Assembly: GCA_002163245.1 (NCBI GenBank)
Contig: MAAL01000163.1
Span: forward strand, 1-51,954
Direction: 5' to 3'
Source: Gammaproteobacteria bacterium 42_54_T18
Lineage (GTDB): Bacteria; Pseudomonadota; Gammaproteobacteria; Pseudomonadales; Ketobacteraceae
Length of the DNA stretch: 51,954 bases
Of this stretch, positions 37,296 to 45,733 are shown piece by piece. Made by a program: the position numbers and the translations under genes. Positions within the stretch are counted from its first letter, which is position 1. The number at the start of each line of letters is the position of its first letter. The notes under the pieces were generated by a model, which was given only the letters and a program-made list of their open reading frames with translations, had not been told where the DNA came from and did no database searches.

Positions 37296-39647
37296 ATGAC
37301 CACAATTTCACAACGTATTGCTGTAGAACTAAACGTCAATCAATCCCAGGTACAAGCTGCCGTTAATATGCTGGATGAAGGTGCAACCGTACCCTTTATC
37401 TCCCGTTATCGAAAAGAGGCTACAGGAGGGCTAGACGACACTCAGCTTCGTACACTGGATGAGCGGTTACGCTACCTCAGAGAGCTAGACGATCGTCGCC
37501 AAACCATTCTGAAAAGCATCACTGAGCAAGACAAACTCACAGACTCCCTAGAAAAAGCTATTCGTGCGGCAGAAACCAAAACCACCCTTGAAGATTTATA
37601 CCTTCCTTACAAGGTGAAACGTCGTACCAAGGGGCAAATTGCAAAAGAAGCTGGCCTTGAGCCTTTAGCAACAAGCTTGTTCGAAGACCCAACACAAACA
37701 CCTGAAGAGATTGCCGCCACCTTTATCAGTGCCGACAAAGGTATCGCAGACACCAAAGCAGCCCTCGATGGTGCGAAATACATTCTCATGGAGAAGTTCA
37801 GCGAAAATGCTGAATTACTTGGTAAAACACGAACCTTCTTAGCCAATAGTGGTGACATCAACGCCAAAGTGGTAGATGGGAAAGAAGATGCAGGGGCAAA
37901 GTTTCGTGATTACTTCGAGCACAATGAGCCATTAAAAAATGCTCCCTCTCATCGAGCGCTCGCCATTTTTCGAGGTCGTAATGAAGGTGTGTTACAGATC
38001 AACATCGGAATTGAGCAAAACGAGGGCAGCACTCGCCACCCCTGTGAAGAGATGATAGCTCAGCACTTTGATATAAAAGATGAAGGCCGTGCCGCCGACA
38101 AATGGCTAAATGAAGTCGTACGTTGGACCTGGAAAGTAAAATTACTCGTTCATATGGAAAGCGAGCTATTAGGCCAATTACGTGAGCGGGCTGAAACTGA
38201 AGCAATTAATGTATTTGCCAACAATTTAAACGATTTATTAATGGCAGCACCCGCTGGGCCTAAAGCAACTCTAGGCTTAGACCCCGGTATCCGGACCGGC
38301 GTAAAGGTTGCGGTTGTCGATGCCATCGGGCAATTTATTGATCACACCACAATCTACCCTCACGCCCCCAAAAACCAATGGGATCAATCCATCGAAACCT
38401 TGGCTAAACTCTGCAAAAAGCACAATGTTGAATTAATCAGTATCGGTAATGGCACAGCTTCCCGTGAAACCGACAAACTTGCTGCAGATCTTATGAAACG
38501 CTACAGCGATTTACCGCTAAAGAAGATCACTGTTAATGAAGCTGGCGCATCCATCTATTCGGCATCAGAGTTTGCTGCGAGGGAATTCCCTAACCTGGAT
38601 GTATCCATACGTGGTGCAGTTTCCATTGCAAGACGCTTACAAGACCCGTTGGCGGAACTCGTAAAGATCGAACCAAAATCTATCGGTGTAGGCCAATATC
38701 AACATGATGTTAGCCAAAGCAAACTAGCTCGCAGCCTAGATGCAGTTATCGAAGACTGTGTAAACTCCGTTGGAGTTGACGTTAATACCGCCTCGGAGCC
38801 TTTGTTAGCCCGCATCTCTGGCTTAAACAAAACCATTGCTGGCAATATCGTTAATTTCCGAAACAGCAATGGCGCTTTCCAGAATAGAAAAGAACTCAAA
38901 AAAGTTCCTCGTTTAGGCGACAAAACCTTCGAACAGGCGGCAGGTTTCTTACGAATCATGGACGGCAGCAATGCACTTGACCGCTCCAGCGTCCACCCTG
39001 AGGCCTACCCACTCGTAAAAAAAATAGCAGACAAAAACAACCGCAATGTAAACCAGATGGTAGGTGAAGCCGGTTTCCTTTCAAGCCTCACAGCGTCCGA
39101 CTACACCAATGACACCTTTGGTTTACCGACAGTTACCGATATTATTTCTGAACTAGAGAAACCTGGCCGCGACCCTCGCCCTGAATTTAAAACAGCGGAA
39201 TTCAAAGAAGGCGTGGAAGAGATGAAGGATCTTGAACCAGGGATGATCCTAGAAGGCTCTGTCACCAATGTAACCAACTTTGGTGCGTTTGTAGATGTCG
39301 GTGTTCATCAAGACGGGCTGGTTCATATATCCGTACTATCTAACCAGTTTGTTAAAGACCCTCGCGAAGTGGTTAAAGCTGGGGATATTGTACAAGTTAA
39401 GGTTGTGGAAGTGGACTTACCTCGAAAACGGATAGCGCTTTCAATGCGTCTAAACGATCAGGCCGGCGAAAAAGTCACTGGTGGTGCGGATCCAAGGCGC
39501 AAAGGGCCAGGAAGAAAAGGGAATAATGCCCCCAGATCAAACACCTCATCAAATAGCGGCCGAAGTAAAAACAAAGAATTACCCGCCGGAAAAACGGGTA
39601 CATTTGCTGATATATTTGCTAATGCTAACAAGTTAAAGGCAAAGTAA
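37296..39647 (+). CDS. tex: Transcription accessory protein Tex
   Basis: This 783-residue nucleic-acid-binding protein starts at ATG 37296 ([13 protein letters not shown]), matching the family start; the upstream extension is not coding. It contains the N-terminal helical Tex region ([17 protein letters not shown]), a YqgF/RuvC-like nuclease fold ([17 protein letters not shown]), a helix-hairpin-helix region ([17 protein letters not shown]) and a C-terminal S1 RNA-binding domain ([20 protein letters not shown]). The final tail is basic and low in complexity. Tex binds RNA and associates with the transcription machinery. It precedes gshA, as in pseudomonads. Confidence 0.95.
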   Translation: MTTISQRIAVELNVNQSQVQAAVNMLDEGATVPFISRYRKEATGGLDDTQLRTLDERLRYLRELDDRRQTILKSITEQDKLTDSLEKAIRAAETKTTLEDLYLPYKVKRRTKGQIAKEAGLEPLATSLFEDPTQTPEEIAATFISADKGIADTKAALDGAKYILMEKFSENAELLGKTRTFLANSGDINAKVVDGKEDAGAKFRDYFEHNEPLKNAPSHRALAIFRGRNEGVLQINIGIEQNEGSTRHPCEEMIAQHFDIKDEGRAADKWLNEVVRWTWKVKLLVHMESELLGQLRERAETEAINVFANNLNDLLMAAPAGPKATLGLDPGIRTGVKVAVVDAIGQFIDHTTIYPHAPKNQWDQSIETLAKLCKKHNVELISIGNGTASRETDKLAADLMKRYSDLPLKKITVNEAGASIYSASEFAAREFPNLDVSIRGAVSIARRLQDPLAELVKIEPKSIGVGQYQHDVSQSKLARSLDAVIEDCVNSVGVDVNTASEPLLARISGLNKTIAGNIVNFRNSNGAFQNRKELKKVPRLGDKTFEQAAGFLRIMDGSNALDRSSVHPEAYPLVKKIADKNNRNVNQMVGEAGFLSSLTASDYTNDTFGLPTVTDIISELEKPGRDPRPEFKTAEFKEGVEEMKDLEPGMILEGSVTNVTNFGAFVDVGVHQDGLVHISVLSNQFVKDPREVVKAGDIVQVKVVEVDLPRKRIALSMRLNDQAGEKVTGGADPRRKGPGRKGNNAPRSNTSSNSGRSKNKELPAGKTGTFADIFANANKLKAK

Positions 39648-39743
39648 GGCGCAGCCACTTGATCAACCTAGGTGATTAACCTAGGAACGTCACGACAAGC
39701 ACTATATTTGCCTCCAAAGAACTAACCGATAGTTCCAGCAGTA

Positions 39744-39770
39744 AAACGGGCTCTTTCATTGAGCCCGTTT
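39744..39770 (+). terminator. tex intrinsic terminator
   Basis: A 10-bp perfect stem AAACGGGCTC/GAGCCCGTTT with a 7-nt loop is followed by ATTTAT. It lies about 97 bp after the tex stop and before gshA. Confidence 0.75.
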
Positions 39771-39855
39771 ATTTATCTGTCAGGTTCACGCATAATCATC
39801 TATTCCAAGAGCTTTCCAACCAATGGTGGGCTCATAGATAATTAAGGACTGTTCC

Positions 39856-41454
39856 GTGGCACAGCATTTTAATGACATCCTCTCACTGATTCAACAGCAA
39901 AAATTGCACCTAACGCTCAATCAGGTGGTACGAGGCATAGAAAAAGAAAGTCTACGGATTGAACCCAACGGGCACCTAGCCCAAACGCCACACCCAGATT
40001 CCCTTGGCTCCGCCCTAACACACCCTTCAATCACCACCGATTACTCCGAAGCCCTGTTAGAATTTATCACTCCAACATTTACTGATGTTGATGAGATGTT
40101 AGAGCATCTAGAAAAAACTCATCGCTACACCTACCAGCAACTCGATAATGAGAAGCTATGGGTAAATAGCATGCCATGTATTATGGGAGATGAAAACAGC
40201 ATCCCTATCGCAAGCTATGGCAACTCAAATGTAGGCAGAATGAAACATGTTTATCGTCATGGTCTATGGCACCGATACGGTAAACTGATGCAAACCATTG
40301 CGGGCATTCATTACAATGTCTCCATGCCTGATAATTTTTGGCCAGGTTATCAAAAGTTGCTCAAGAACACAGATAGCCTGCAAGACTTTATTTCTACACA
40401 ATACTTTGGCTTGATTCGTAACTTTCAACGTTTTGTTGGCCTAGTTATTTATCTTTACGGAGCGTCTCCCACAGTATGCGGCTCCTTTCTTAAGGGTCGT
40501 GATCACGATTTAGAACAGTTTAATGATTCAACACTGTACCTTCCCTACGGCACGTCATTACGAATGAGCGACTTGGGTTATCAAAATGATGCACAGGCAG
40601 GTCTTCACATATCCTACAACTCGCTCAATGAATATGTAGAAGATTTAACCCGAGCCATCCAAACACCTCACCCTGCATACGAAACACTGGGAATCAAAAA
40701 GAACAAGGCCGACGGCGGCGAAGAATACCAACAACTTAACACCAATATTCTACAAATTGAAAATGAATACTATGGTTCCATTCGCCCCAAGCGTGTCGCT
40801 CGATCAGGGGAAAAACCTACCTGCGCATTGGCTACCCGCGGTGTTGAATATATTGAAATGCGCTGTGTAGACCTTAACCCATTCGAACCCATTGGCATTT
40901 CCGCAGAGAAAATCCGCTTCCTCGATGTATTTGCCGTATTGTGCTTAGTCGAGCCTAGCCCAAAAATTGATCCTGCATCTCAACAAGAAATCGATAACAA
41001 CCAAGAAGCCATTGTTATGCAAGGGCGCAAACCAAACCTTCAAATCCACCAAAATGGTAAAGCCGTCTGTTTCAAAAATTGGAGCCACGGATTACTAGAT
41101 AAAATGGCAAAGATTGCAACACTGATGGACGAAGCGGGCAATACAAACAACTACAGTAACGCGATTGCTAATCAAAAACAAAAAATCGATAACCCCGACA
41201 AAACACCATCTGCAAAAATCATCGACACGCTGCGAAAGAACGACACAGGCTTTTATCATTTTGCGATGGAAAAAGCGCTGGAACATGAATCCTACTTTCG
41301 AAATAACCCCTTAGCAAAAGATGATTTTGACGCCTTCCAAAAACAATCAGCGGAGAGCCTGCAACAACAAATTGCTATTGAAAATAGTGGCACACAAACA
41401 TTTGAAGAATATTTATCCGCGTATTTTGAAAAAAAACCCTGTTCTAACTCATAA
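39856..41454 (+). CDS. gshA: Glutamate-cysteine ligase
   Basis: This 532-residue cytoplasmic enzyme makes gamma-glutamylcysteine from glutamate, cysteine and ATP, the first step of glutathione synthesis. It is of the gammaproteobacterial GshA type 1: the N-terminal RGIEKESLRIEPNG, then THPSITTDYSEALLEFITP, the YGNSNVGRMKHVYRHGLWHRYG block, IAGIHYNVS and RGVEYIEMRCVDLNPFEPIG. The start is GTG 39856 with AAGGA upstream. It is followed by the rmf leader. Confidence 0.96.
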   Translation: MAQHFNDILSLIQQQKLHLTLNQVVRGIEKESLRIEPNGHLAQTPHPDSLGSALTHPSITTDYSEALLEFITPTFTDVDEMLEHLEKTHRYTYQQLDNEKLWVNSMPCIMGDENSIPIASYGNSNVGRMKHVYRHGLWHRYGKLMQTIAGIHYNVSMPDNFWPGYQKLLKNTDSLQDFISTQYFGLIRNFQRFVGLVIYLYGASPTVCGSFLKGRDHDLEQFNDSTLYLPYGTSLRMSDLGYQNDAQAGLHISYNSLNEYVEDLTRAIQTPHPAYETLGIKKNKADGGEEYQQLNTNILQIENEYYGSIRPKRVARSGEKPTCALATRGVEYIEMRCVDLNPFEPIGISAEKIRFLDVFAVLCLVEPSPKIDPASQQEIDNNQEAIVMQGRKPNLQIHQNGKAVCFKNWSHGLLDKMAKIATLMDEAGNTNNYSNAIANQKQKIDNPDKTPSAKIIDTLRKNDTGFYHFAMEKALEHESYFRNNPLAKDDFDAFQKQSAESLQQQIAIENSGTQTFEEYLSAYFEKKPCSNS

Positions 41455-41455
41455 G

Positions 41456-41510
41456 GCACAAATCAAAACAAAAAATGTAACGATTTGTTAAAAAAAAATA
41501 ACATTTGTGC
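41456..41510 (+). terminator. Inverted repeat after gshA
   Basis: The arms GCACAAAT (41456-41463) and ATTTGTGC (41503-41510) start two bases after the gshA stop and enclose an A/T-rich loop with an A9 run. This is a probable 3' end structure of the gshA transcript, but the long loop makes a standard intrinsic terminator uncertain. Confidence 0.4.
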
Positions 41511-41545
41511 GGTGTTCTGACCATTCACTGCTAATCTACGTTGTA

Positions 41546-41617
41546 GGAATTTATGAATCGATTAGCACTAAAGGCAACGTGAATAAATTCCTGGGGGTCG
41601 GCTAATTTCGATTAGCC
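41546..41617 (+). ncRNA. Structured rmf leader (two hairpins)
   Basis: Two hairpins lie 67-138 bases before the rmf start. Hairpin 1 pairs GGAATTTAT (41546-41554) with ATAAATTCC (41583-41591). Hairpin 2 is GGCTAAT-TTCG-ATTAGCC (41600-41617), a perfect 7-bp stem with a UUCG tetraloop. A conserved structured leader upstream of rmf is known from Pseudomonas (the rmf RNA motif). Whether this one matches that model needs a covariance search. Confidence 0.55.
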
Positions 41618-41683
41618 AGAACGAAGTCTACTGCTGGTTTATTGGGGAAGTTAAACCAACAGAATACGCAGGCAGGTATAAAA

Positions 41684-41902
41684 ATGAAGATCAACAGCAT
41701 TGATCAACAAGAATGGAGCATCGACACGCTAAATAAAGCTTATCGCCAAGGTTACATGTTTGGCTTAAGCGGTGAGAGCTTACTGCAGTGTCCCTATAAA
41801 TCTGATGTTATCGCGGCAGCTTGGGAAGCAGGCTGGAATGACGGAAACGATCAAGCTTCGGTAACACACCGCCTTCCCGAAGAAGATATTGCGATTGCCT
41901 AA
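41684..41902 (+). CDS. rmf: Ribosome modulation factor
   Basis: The product has 72 residues from ATG 41684 (GCAGG site upstream). The core AYRQGYMFGLSGESLLQCPY and AAAWEAGWNDG corresponds to the conserved AHQRGYQAGI...CPY...W..GW region of RMF. RMF binds the 30S subunit and drives formation of inactive 100S ribosome dimers in stationary phase. The N- and C-terminal extensions make it longer than the 55-residue E. coli protein, as in pseudomonads. It is flanked by a structured leader and a 16-bp 3' hairpin. Confidence 0.92.
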   Translation: MKINSIDQQEWSIDTLNKAYRQGYMFGLSGESLLQCPYKSDVIAAAWEAGWNDGNDQASVTHRLPEEDIAIA

Positions 41903-41924
41903 ATGCAGTGACTAAAAATCTATA

Positions 41925-41963
41925 GTGGCTCATTGGCTGTTTTCAGTACAGCCAATGAGCCAC
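41925..41963 (+). terminator. Perfect 16-bp hairpin after rmf, without T-run
   Basis: Positions 41925-41940 pair perfectly with 41948-41963 across a 7-nt loop. The following bases (TTACACAATA) contain no T-tract, so this may work as a 3' stabilising stem or factor-dependent terminator for the rmf mRNA. Confidence 0.6.
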
Positions 41964-42172
41964 TTACACAATATTCCGTTACAAGCCCATTTTTAGTAGG
42001 CAAACGGAGCGGCCCTCCTTTCCTCTCGATTTACACCACTGCCTTATTCTCATACTCTTAGCTAAATTACCATCCACTAAAAACTTATTCGTAAATTAAG
42101 GGTCATACTCCCTAATGATCTGCATCTGATATACTGCGCGCAAACTTGCAGAATCCACTTTAGGGAAAAGCC

Positions 42173-42667
42173 ATGACACTACCAGCCTCAAGAATTATCA
42201 ATGGATTAGGCACTCTCGGCGCTATCTGTTCCATGCTTTTTGCATTACTCTTTTTACAGCATTACCTTGGCCTCGACCCTTGCCCGCTTTGTGTTGTTGA
42301 TCGTGTATTGATAATCTCACTCGGCTGTATTTTCTTTACTGCCACAATCCACAACCCGAGCATCGTTGGTCAACGACTTTATGGCCTACTCGCTACCATT
42401 GTTGCACTTACCGGTGTTGCTGTTTGCTGGCGCCATGTCTGGCTGCAAAACTTACCAGAAGATCTCGTCCCATCATGCGGCCCTGGCCTGGATTACATGA
42501 TGGAAACCCTTCCTATTGGCGAAACACTTGAAATCATCTTTACCGCGTCAGGAGAATGTGCTGATATCCAATGGTCCTTTATGGGACTATCAATACCTGA
42601 GCAAACACTGTTGGTTTTTAATGGCTTTTTACTACTAGCCTTAACCCAAGTCTTCAGAAAAAAGTAA
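42173..42667 (+). CDS. dsbB: Disulfide bond formation protein DsbB
   Basis: This 164-residue inner-membrane protein with four predicted membrane helices reoxidises DsbA and passes electrons to quinone. The first catalytic pair is C37/C40 in DPCPLCVVDRV and the second is C102/C129 (VPSCGPGLDYM, SGECADIQW). A GGGAAAAG ribosome site precedes the ATG. In Pseudomonas the same gene lies next to algQ. Confidence 0.93.
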   Translation: MTLPASRIINGLGTLGAICSMLFALLFLQHYLGLDPCPLCVVDRVLIISLGCIFFTATIHNPSIVGQRLYGLLATIVALTGVAVCWRHVWLQNLPEDLVPSCGPGLDYMMETLPIGETLEIIFTASGECADIQWSFMGLSIPEQTLLVFNGFLLLALTQVFRKK

Positions 42668-42757
42668 CTAGCCTGCAAAACAACCAAGTCTTATTAGATT
42701 AATTTTTCATAACCTTTTTAACATTCATAGCAATCCCCTTTATAAACACGTCTAAAC

Positions 42758-42776
42758 CGGCTTTTTTAGCCGTTTT
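42758..42776 (+). terminator. Probable dsbB terminator
   Basis: The short stem CGGCT/AGCCG with a T5 loop is followed by TTTT, 90 bp downstream of the dsbB stop. Confidence 0.5.
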
Positions 42777-42999
42777 GGACAATTGTCAACCACACCTTGC
42801 CATATTCACAAAAATCTAACGCTTGCCCCCGAATTCCTATTTGCCTATATTCGAAGTAACCACATTGAAGCATTCCAGCAACAGTGTGGTCACACAACAA
42901 AAACAGATGTCGGTTACAACCGATATAATAATAAGTTGTGATCATGGCAATATTGCCTGCACAACCAGTAACACGCTCGCACTTGGGAAGGGTGAAACC
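42777..42999 (+). promoter_or_regulatory. rsd upstream region with candidate promoter and palindrome
   Basis: The palindrome CGGTT-AC-AACCG (42911-42922) directly abuts a consensus -10 box TATAAT (42924-42929) about 70 bp before the rsd start. No good -35 is seen at the proper distance, so activation or repression by a factor bound at the palindrome is plausible (inference). Confidence 0.4.
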
Positions 43000-43476
43000 A
43001 TGCTAAAGAAAAACGAATCCAAAAATCAGCATTGGGGAAAAGTAGATCAACTGATTGAAGGGTGGTTAAAAGAAAGACAAGACCTTATTATTTTATACGT
43101 AGCCGTTGACGGGCTAAAAGAAATCGCCCCTAGCGACACTCCGATCAGTGTTAAGCTACAGGCCTTTAGCCAAATGCTAATTGATTACGTATCTGCTGGT
43201 CATTTCGAAATTTATGACGAACTGACTCAAGAAGCAGAAGAGTTTCAAGACGATTACAGCGAATTAGTTACCTCCGTTTTACCCCGTATCCAAGAATCCA
43301 CAGAGTTATCCCTCGATTTTAACGATAAATACGCCAATCTTGAACTCTGCGTAGAAAGCCTAGACCAGGTTGCGACAGACCTTTCCCTTCTCGGTGAAAA
43401 GATGGTCGAACGATTCGAACTTGAGGATAAAATGATCGAAGTATTACATACGCGGCATAGAGAACTTGTCGCATAA
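43000..43476 (+). CDS. rsd: Anti-sigma-70 factor Rsd/AlgQ
   Basis: This 158-residue helical protein of the Rsd/AlgQ family starts at ATG 43000 with GGGAAGGGTGA upstream. Conserved segments are the N-terminal VDQLIEGWLKERQDLIILYVAV, then FSQMLIDYVSAGHFEIYDEL, and FNDKYANLELCVESLDQVATDLSLLGEKMVERFELEDKMIEVL in two parts near the C-terminus. Rsd binds sigma-70 and reduces its competition with alternative sigma factors in stationary phase; AlgQ in Pseudomonas also affects alginate and virulence genes. The neighbourhood dsbB-algQ-FKBP-algP is as in Pseudomonas. Confidence 0.92.
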   Translation: MLKKNESKNQHWGKVDQLIEGWLKERQDLIILYVAVDGLKEIAPSDTPISVKLQAFSQMLIDYVSAGHFEIYDELTQEAEEFQDDYSELVTSVLPRIQESTELSLDFNDKYANLELCVESLDQVATDLSLLGEKMVERFELEDKMIEVLHTRHRELVA

Positions 43477-43506
43477 TAAAAAAGGGCTTTCGAGCCCTTT
43501 TTTATT
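43475..43506. terminator. rsd intrinsic terminator
   Basis: The stem GGGCT-TTCG-AGCCC (UUCG tetraloop) is extended by AATAAAAAA/TTTTTTATT flanks. It overlaps the last bases of rsd. Confidence 0.9.
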
Positions 43507-43553
43507 ACCTGTACCAAAGCGTTTTAGCCCTTTCACGCTACACTTAACATTTA

Positions 43554-44555
43554 ATGTGTCGTTTGATATTTATCGCAACCAATAGGGCTAGAACTTTGCG
43601 ATCATTAGCATTATTACTTTCATTTTGTACACTGCTGACAGCATGCAGCGACCCTCCATCAAAACACCTTGAGCTTACTGCACAAAGTGCCTACGCCTCT
43701 GCGATGAGTCCAGATGGTAAATATGCACTTGTTGGCTCCATCCTTCACGGTGGCAGCTTATGGCGCTTGAAGGATGAAGAAAAGCTCTATAACTGGAACC
43801 ACAACAAAGGCCAAAAAACTGCCATGTCCGCGGTTGCCTTTTCTACCGATAGCCGCTTTGCCGTCACCGCCGATAAACGGCGCATTGTTATGTGGGATAT
43901 CAAAACAGGTAGGCCAAAAGGATTTTGGGCGGCTACCGGCGGAATACTCGCCTTAGCCTTATCAGATAATGGTCGCTACCTTATTGTTGGTCAAGAAAAC
44001 TACTCCGCTCTTTACATTGAAACTAGAACCGGAAGCATCTTGCAAAAACTCTATCACTCCGGTGACATCAATGCCGTGGCAATATCTGCTGACGGCACCA
44101 TCGCTGCCACTGGATCTGAGGACGGCTCCGTTAAAGTGTGGAAATTAGGTAAAGATGACCCCATTCAAACCTTTCAGGTTGGCGATGACATATCCAGCGT
44201 TGCACTGTCACGCAAAGGCACTCTTGTGTTCGGTGGGCTTTATTATGGTACCGGGAAAATATGGAATGCCAGAACGGGAAAAGAACTATCCACTGTTGGT
44301 TTCAGCAGGGTCACCCTCTCGGCAGCCCGGTTCTCAACCAACGGCAAGTTACTCGTTACCGGCGATACAACAAGACGTGTAATGACCTGGAATATCAAAA
44401 CAGGCAAACAAATACGTAAAAAAGTCGCCAGATCTCCATCACTATACCCACCTTCTGGGCTTATTGTTGAGGAGGTATCATTACAACCTGACGGCACCAT
44501 TAGTGCGATTTACTCCAATGGTAGCGTGAATATTTGGAGTAATAAAAAAGGGTAA
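43554..44555 (+). CDS. WD40-repeat lipoprotein
   Basis: The product has 333 residues. A lipoprotein signal with LLTAC (C31) is followed by at least five WD40-like blades (for example SAVAFSTDSRFAVTADKRRIVMWD, AVAISADGTIAATGSEDGSVKVWK, SAARFSTNGKLLVTGDTTRRVMTWN). This predicts a periplasm-facing beta-propeller, most likely a protein-protein interaction scaffold. Similar lipoproteins occur near rsd and FKBP genes in related bacteria. The stop codon lies inside the stem of the downstream terminator. Confidence 0.85.
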   Translation: MCRLIFIATNRARTLRSLALLLSFCTLLTACSDPPSKHLELTAQSAYASAMSPDGKYALVGSILHGGSLWRLKDEEKLYNWNHNKGQKTAMSAVAFSTDSRFAVTADKRRIVMWDIKTGRPKGFWAATGGILALALSDNGRYLIVGQENYSALYIETRTGSILQKLYHSGDINAVAISADGTIAATGSEDGSVKVWKLGKDDPIQTFQVGDDISSVALSRKGTLVFGGLYYGTGKIWNARTGKELSTVGFSRVTLSAARFSTNGKLLVTGDTTRRVMTWNIKTGKQIRKKVARSPSLYPPSGLIVEEVSLQPDGTISAIYSNGSVNIWSNKKG

Positions 44556-44578
44556 GCTTCCGCTTACCCTTTTTTATT
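44541..44578. terminator. Bidirectional terminator overlapping the WD40 gene end
   Basis: A perfect 17-bp inverted repeat (44541-44557 against 44562-44578) has a core GGGTAAGC/GCTTACCC, A/T flanks and a 4-nt loop. The TAA stop at 44553-44555 is part of the stem. It serves the convergent WD40 and FKBP genes. Confidence 0.9.
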
Positions 44579-44642
44579 ACTTTCAACCAACATCATGTGT
44601 CAGCGATAGCTATTATCAACAGTTAACCTGTGAATCCACTGA

Positions 44643-45407
44643 TTAACTGTTTTTCTCAATTGAAATCAATTCAACTTCAAAAATCAACGCCGCATTAGGG
44701 CCAATCTTACCACCGGCACCGCGAGCACCGTAAGCTAGATCAGAAGGAATGTATACCTTCCACTTATCACCAACCTTCATAAGCTGTAATGCCTCAGTCC
44801 ACCCTTTGATAACCTGACTTACGCCAAATGTCGCAGGCTTACCACGATCAACAGAGCTATCAAATACAGTTCCGTCAATCAATGTCCCATGATAGTGCAC
44901 TTCCACCTTGTCATCTTTCGCAGGGGTTGCACCATCACCAGCAGCCAATACTTCGTACTGCAATCCACTTTCTAAGGTCTTTACACCATCACGCGCCTTA
45001 TTAGTTGCTAAGAATGCGTCACCTGCCGTTTTGTTCTCATCACCGGCAGTTGCAGCCTTCTTCTTCATCTCTTCCATCTTACGTGTTTGCAATGCCTGTA
45101 ACGTTGCAACAATCTCTTCTGGCTTTAACTTTGTTTCATTACCTTCAAAACCATCAGAAAAACCTTTATAAAAGGTATCTAATTGCAGCTCAGACAAGTC
45201 ACGCTTCATAGACTCACCATACTTAAGACCAATTGCGTAACTGGCTTTTTCATCTTCATTGGCAAAAGCTGCCGTTTCAGTGCTTGCTGCTGCTTCACTA
45301 ACAACTGTTGTCTCAGTTACTTCAGCAGCATTAGCTGTTTCTTCTGCTGGCTGACATGCAGCCAAACCCAATGCCACTGCGGCAATCATTATCTTCTTCA
45401 TATTCAC
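44643..45407 (-). CDS. FKBP-type peptidyl-prolyl isomerase, lipoprotein
   Basis: This 254-residue protein has a lipobox LAAC (C18), an N-terminal dimerisation domain (about 50-130: DEKASYAIGLKYGESMKRDL ... LKPEEIVATLQALQTRKM) and a C-terminal FKBP domain (DDKVEVHYHGTLIDGTVFDSS, VIKGWTEALQLMKVGDKWKVYIP, AYGARGAGGKIGPNAALIFEVELI). It resembles FkpA/Mip, which assist folding of periplasmic or outer-membrane proteins. A GAGGAG site precedes the ATG. Divergent from the algP-like gene. Confidence 0.92.
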   Translation of the reverse strand: MNMKKIMIAAVALGLAACQPAEETANAAEVTETTVVSEAAASTETAAFANEDEKASYAIGLKYGESMKRDLSELQLDTFYKGFSDGFEGNETKLKPEEIVATLQALQTRKMEEMKKKAATAGDENKTAGDAFLATNKARDGVKTLESGLQYEVLAAGDGATPAKDDKVEVHYHGTLIDGTVFDSSVDRGKPATFGVSQVIKGWTEALQLMKVGDKWKVYIPSDLAYGARGAGGKIGPNAALIFEVELISIEKNS

Positions 45408-45733
45408 TCCTCATTCTCATCATCGACGGGCCACTGGATTATTCTATTCAGCAACATTACCGTGTTTTCTATTATGTTATTTTCGTTGCTGGGCTTGGAC
45501 AGCATCCTTTTGGGATTGTTCAGACAAACCTAACACGCATGTTTATTGACTTTTTTGTTATATCGCTTCGGATACTACCAGATAATTTTGCCGGCTTCTG
45601 CACCAAAACTGGTAAAAAATTGCATTTAATTGAGCTTGTGCTATTCCAAAAAGGTAAAGGTATAGAAATTACCAAGACAACCCGTATAATCGGTAGCTGT
45701 GTGCACAACCCAACTTAGCTGAGGAATTATTCA
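45408..45733. promoter_or_regulatory. FKBP / algP divergent intergenic region
   Basis: This 326-bp region has no gene and must contain both promoters. A GAGGAATT ribosome site lies before the algP-like start. I see no clear operator or RNA structure. Confidence 0.3.

Noticed and set aside
41937-41951. CTGT-N7-ACAG resembling a LexA box
   Set aside because: Spacing is 7 instead of 8 and the sequence is the loop-closing part of the rmf 3' hairpin.
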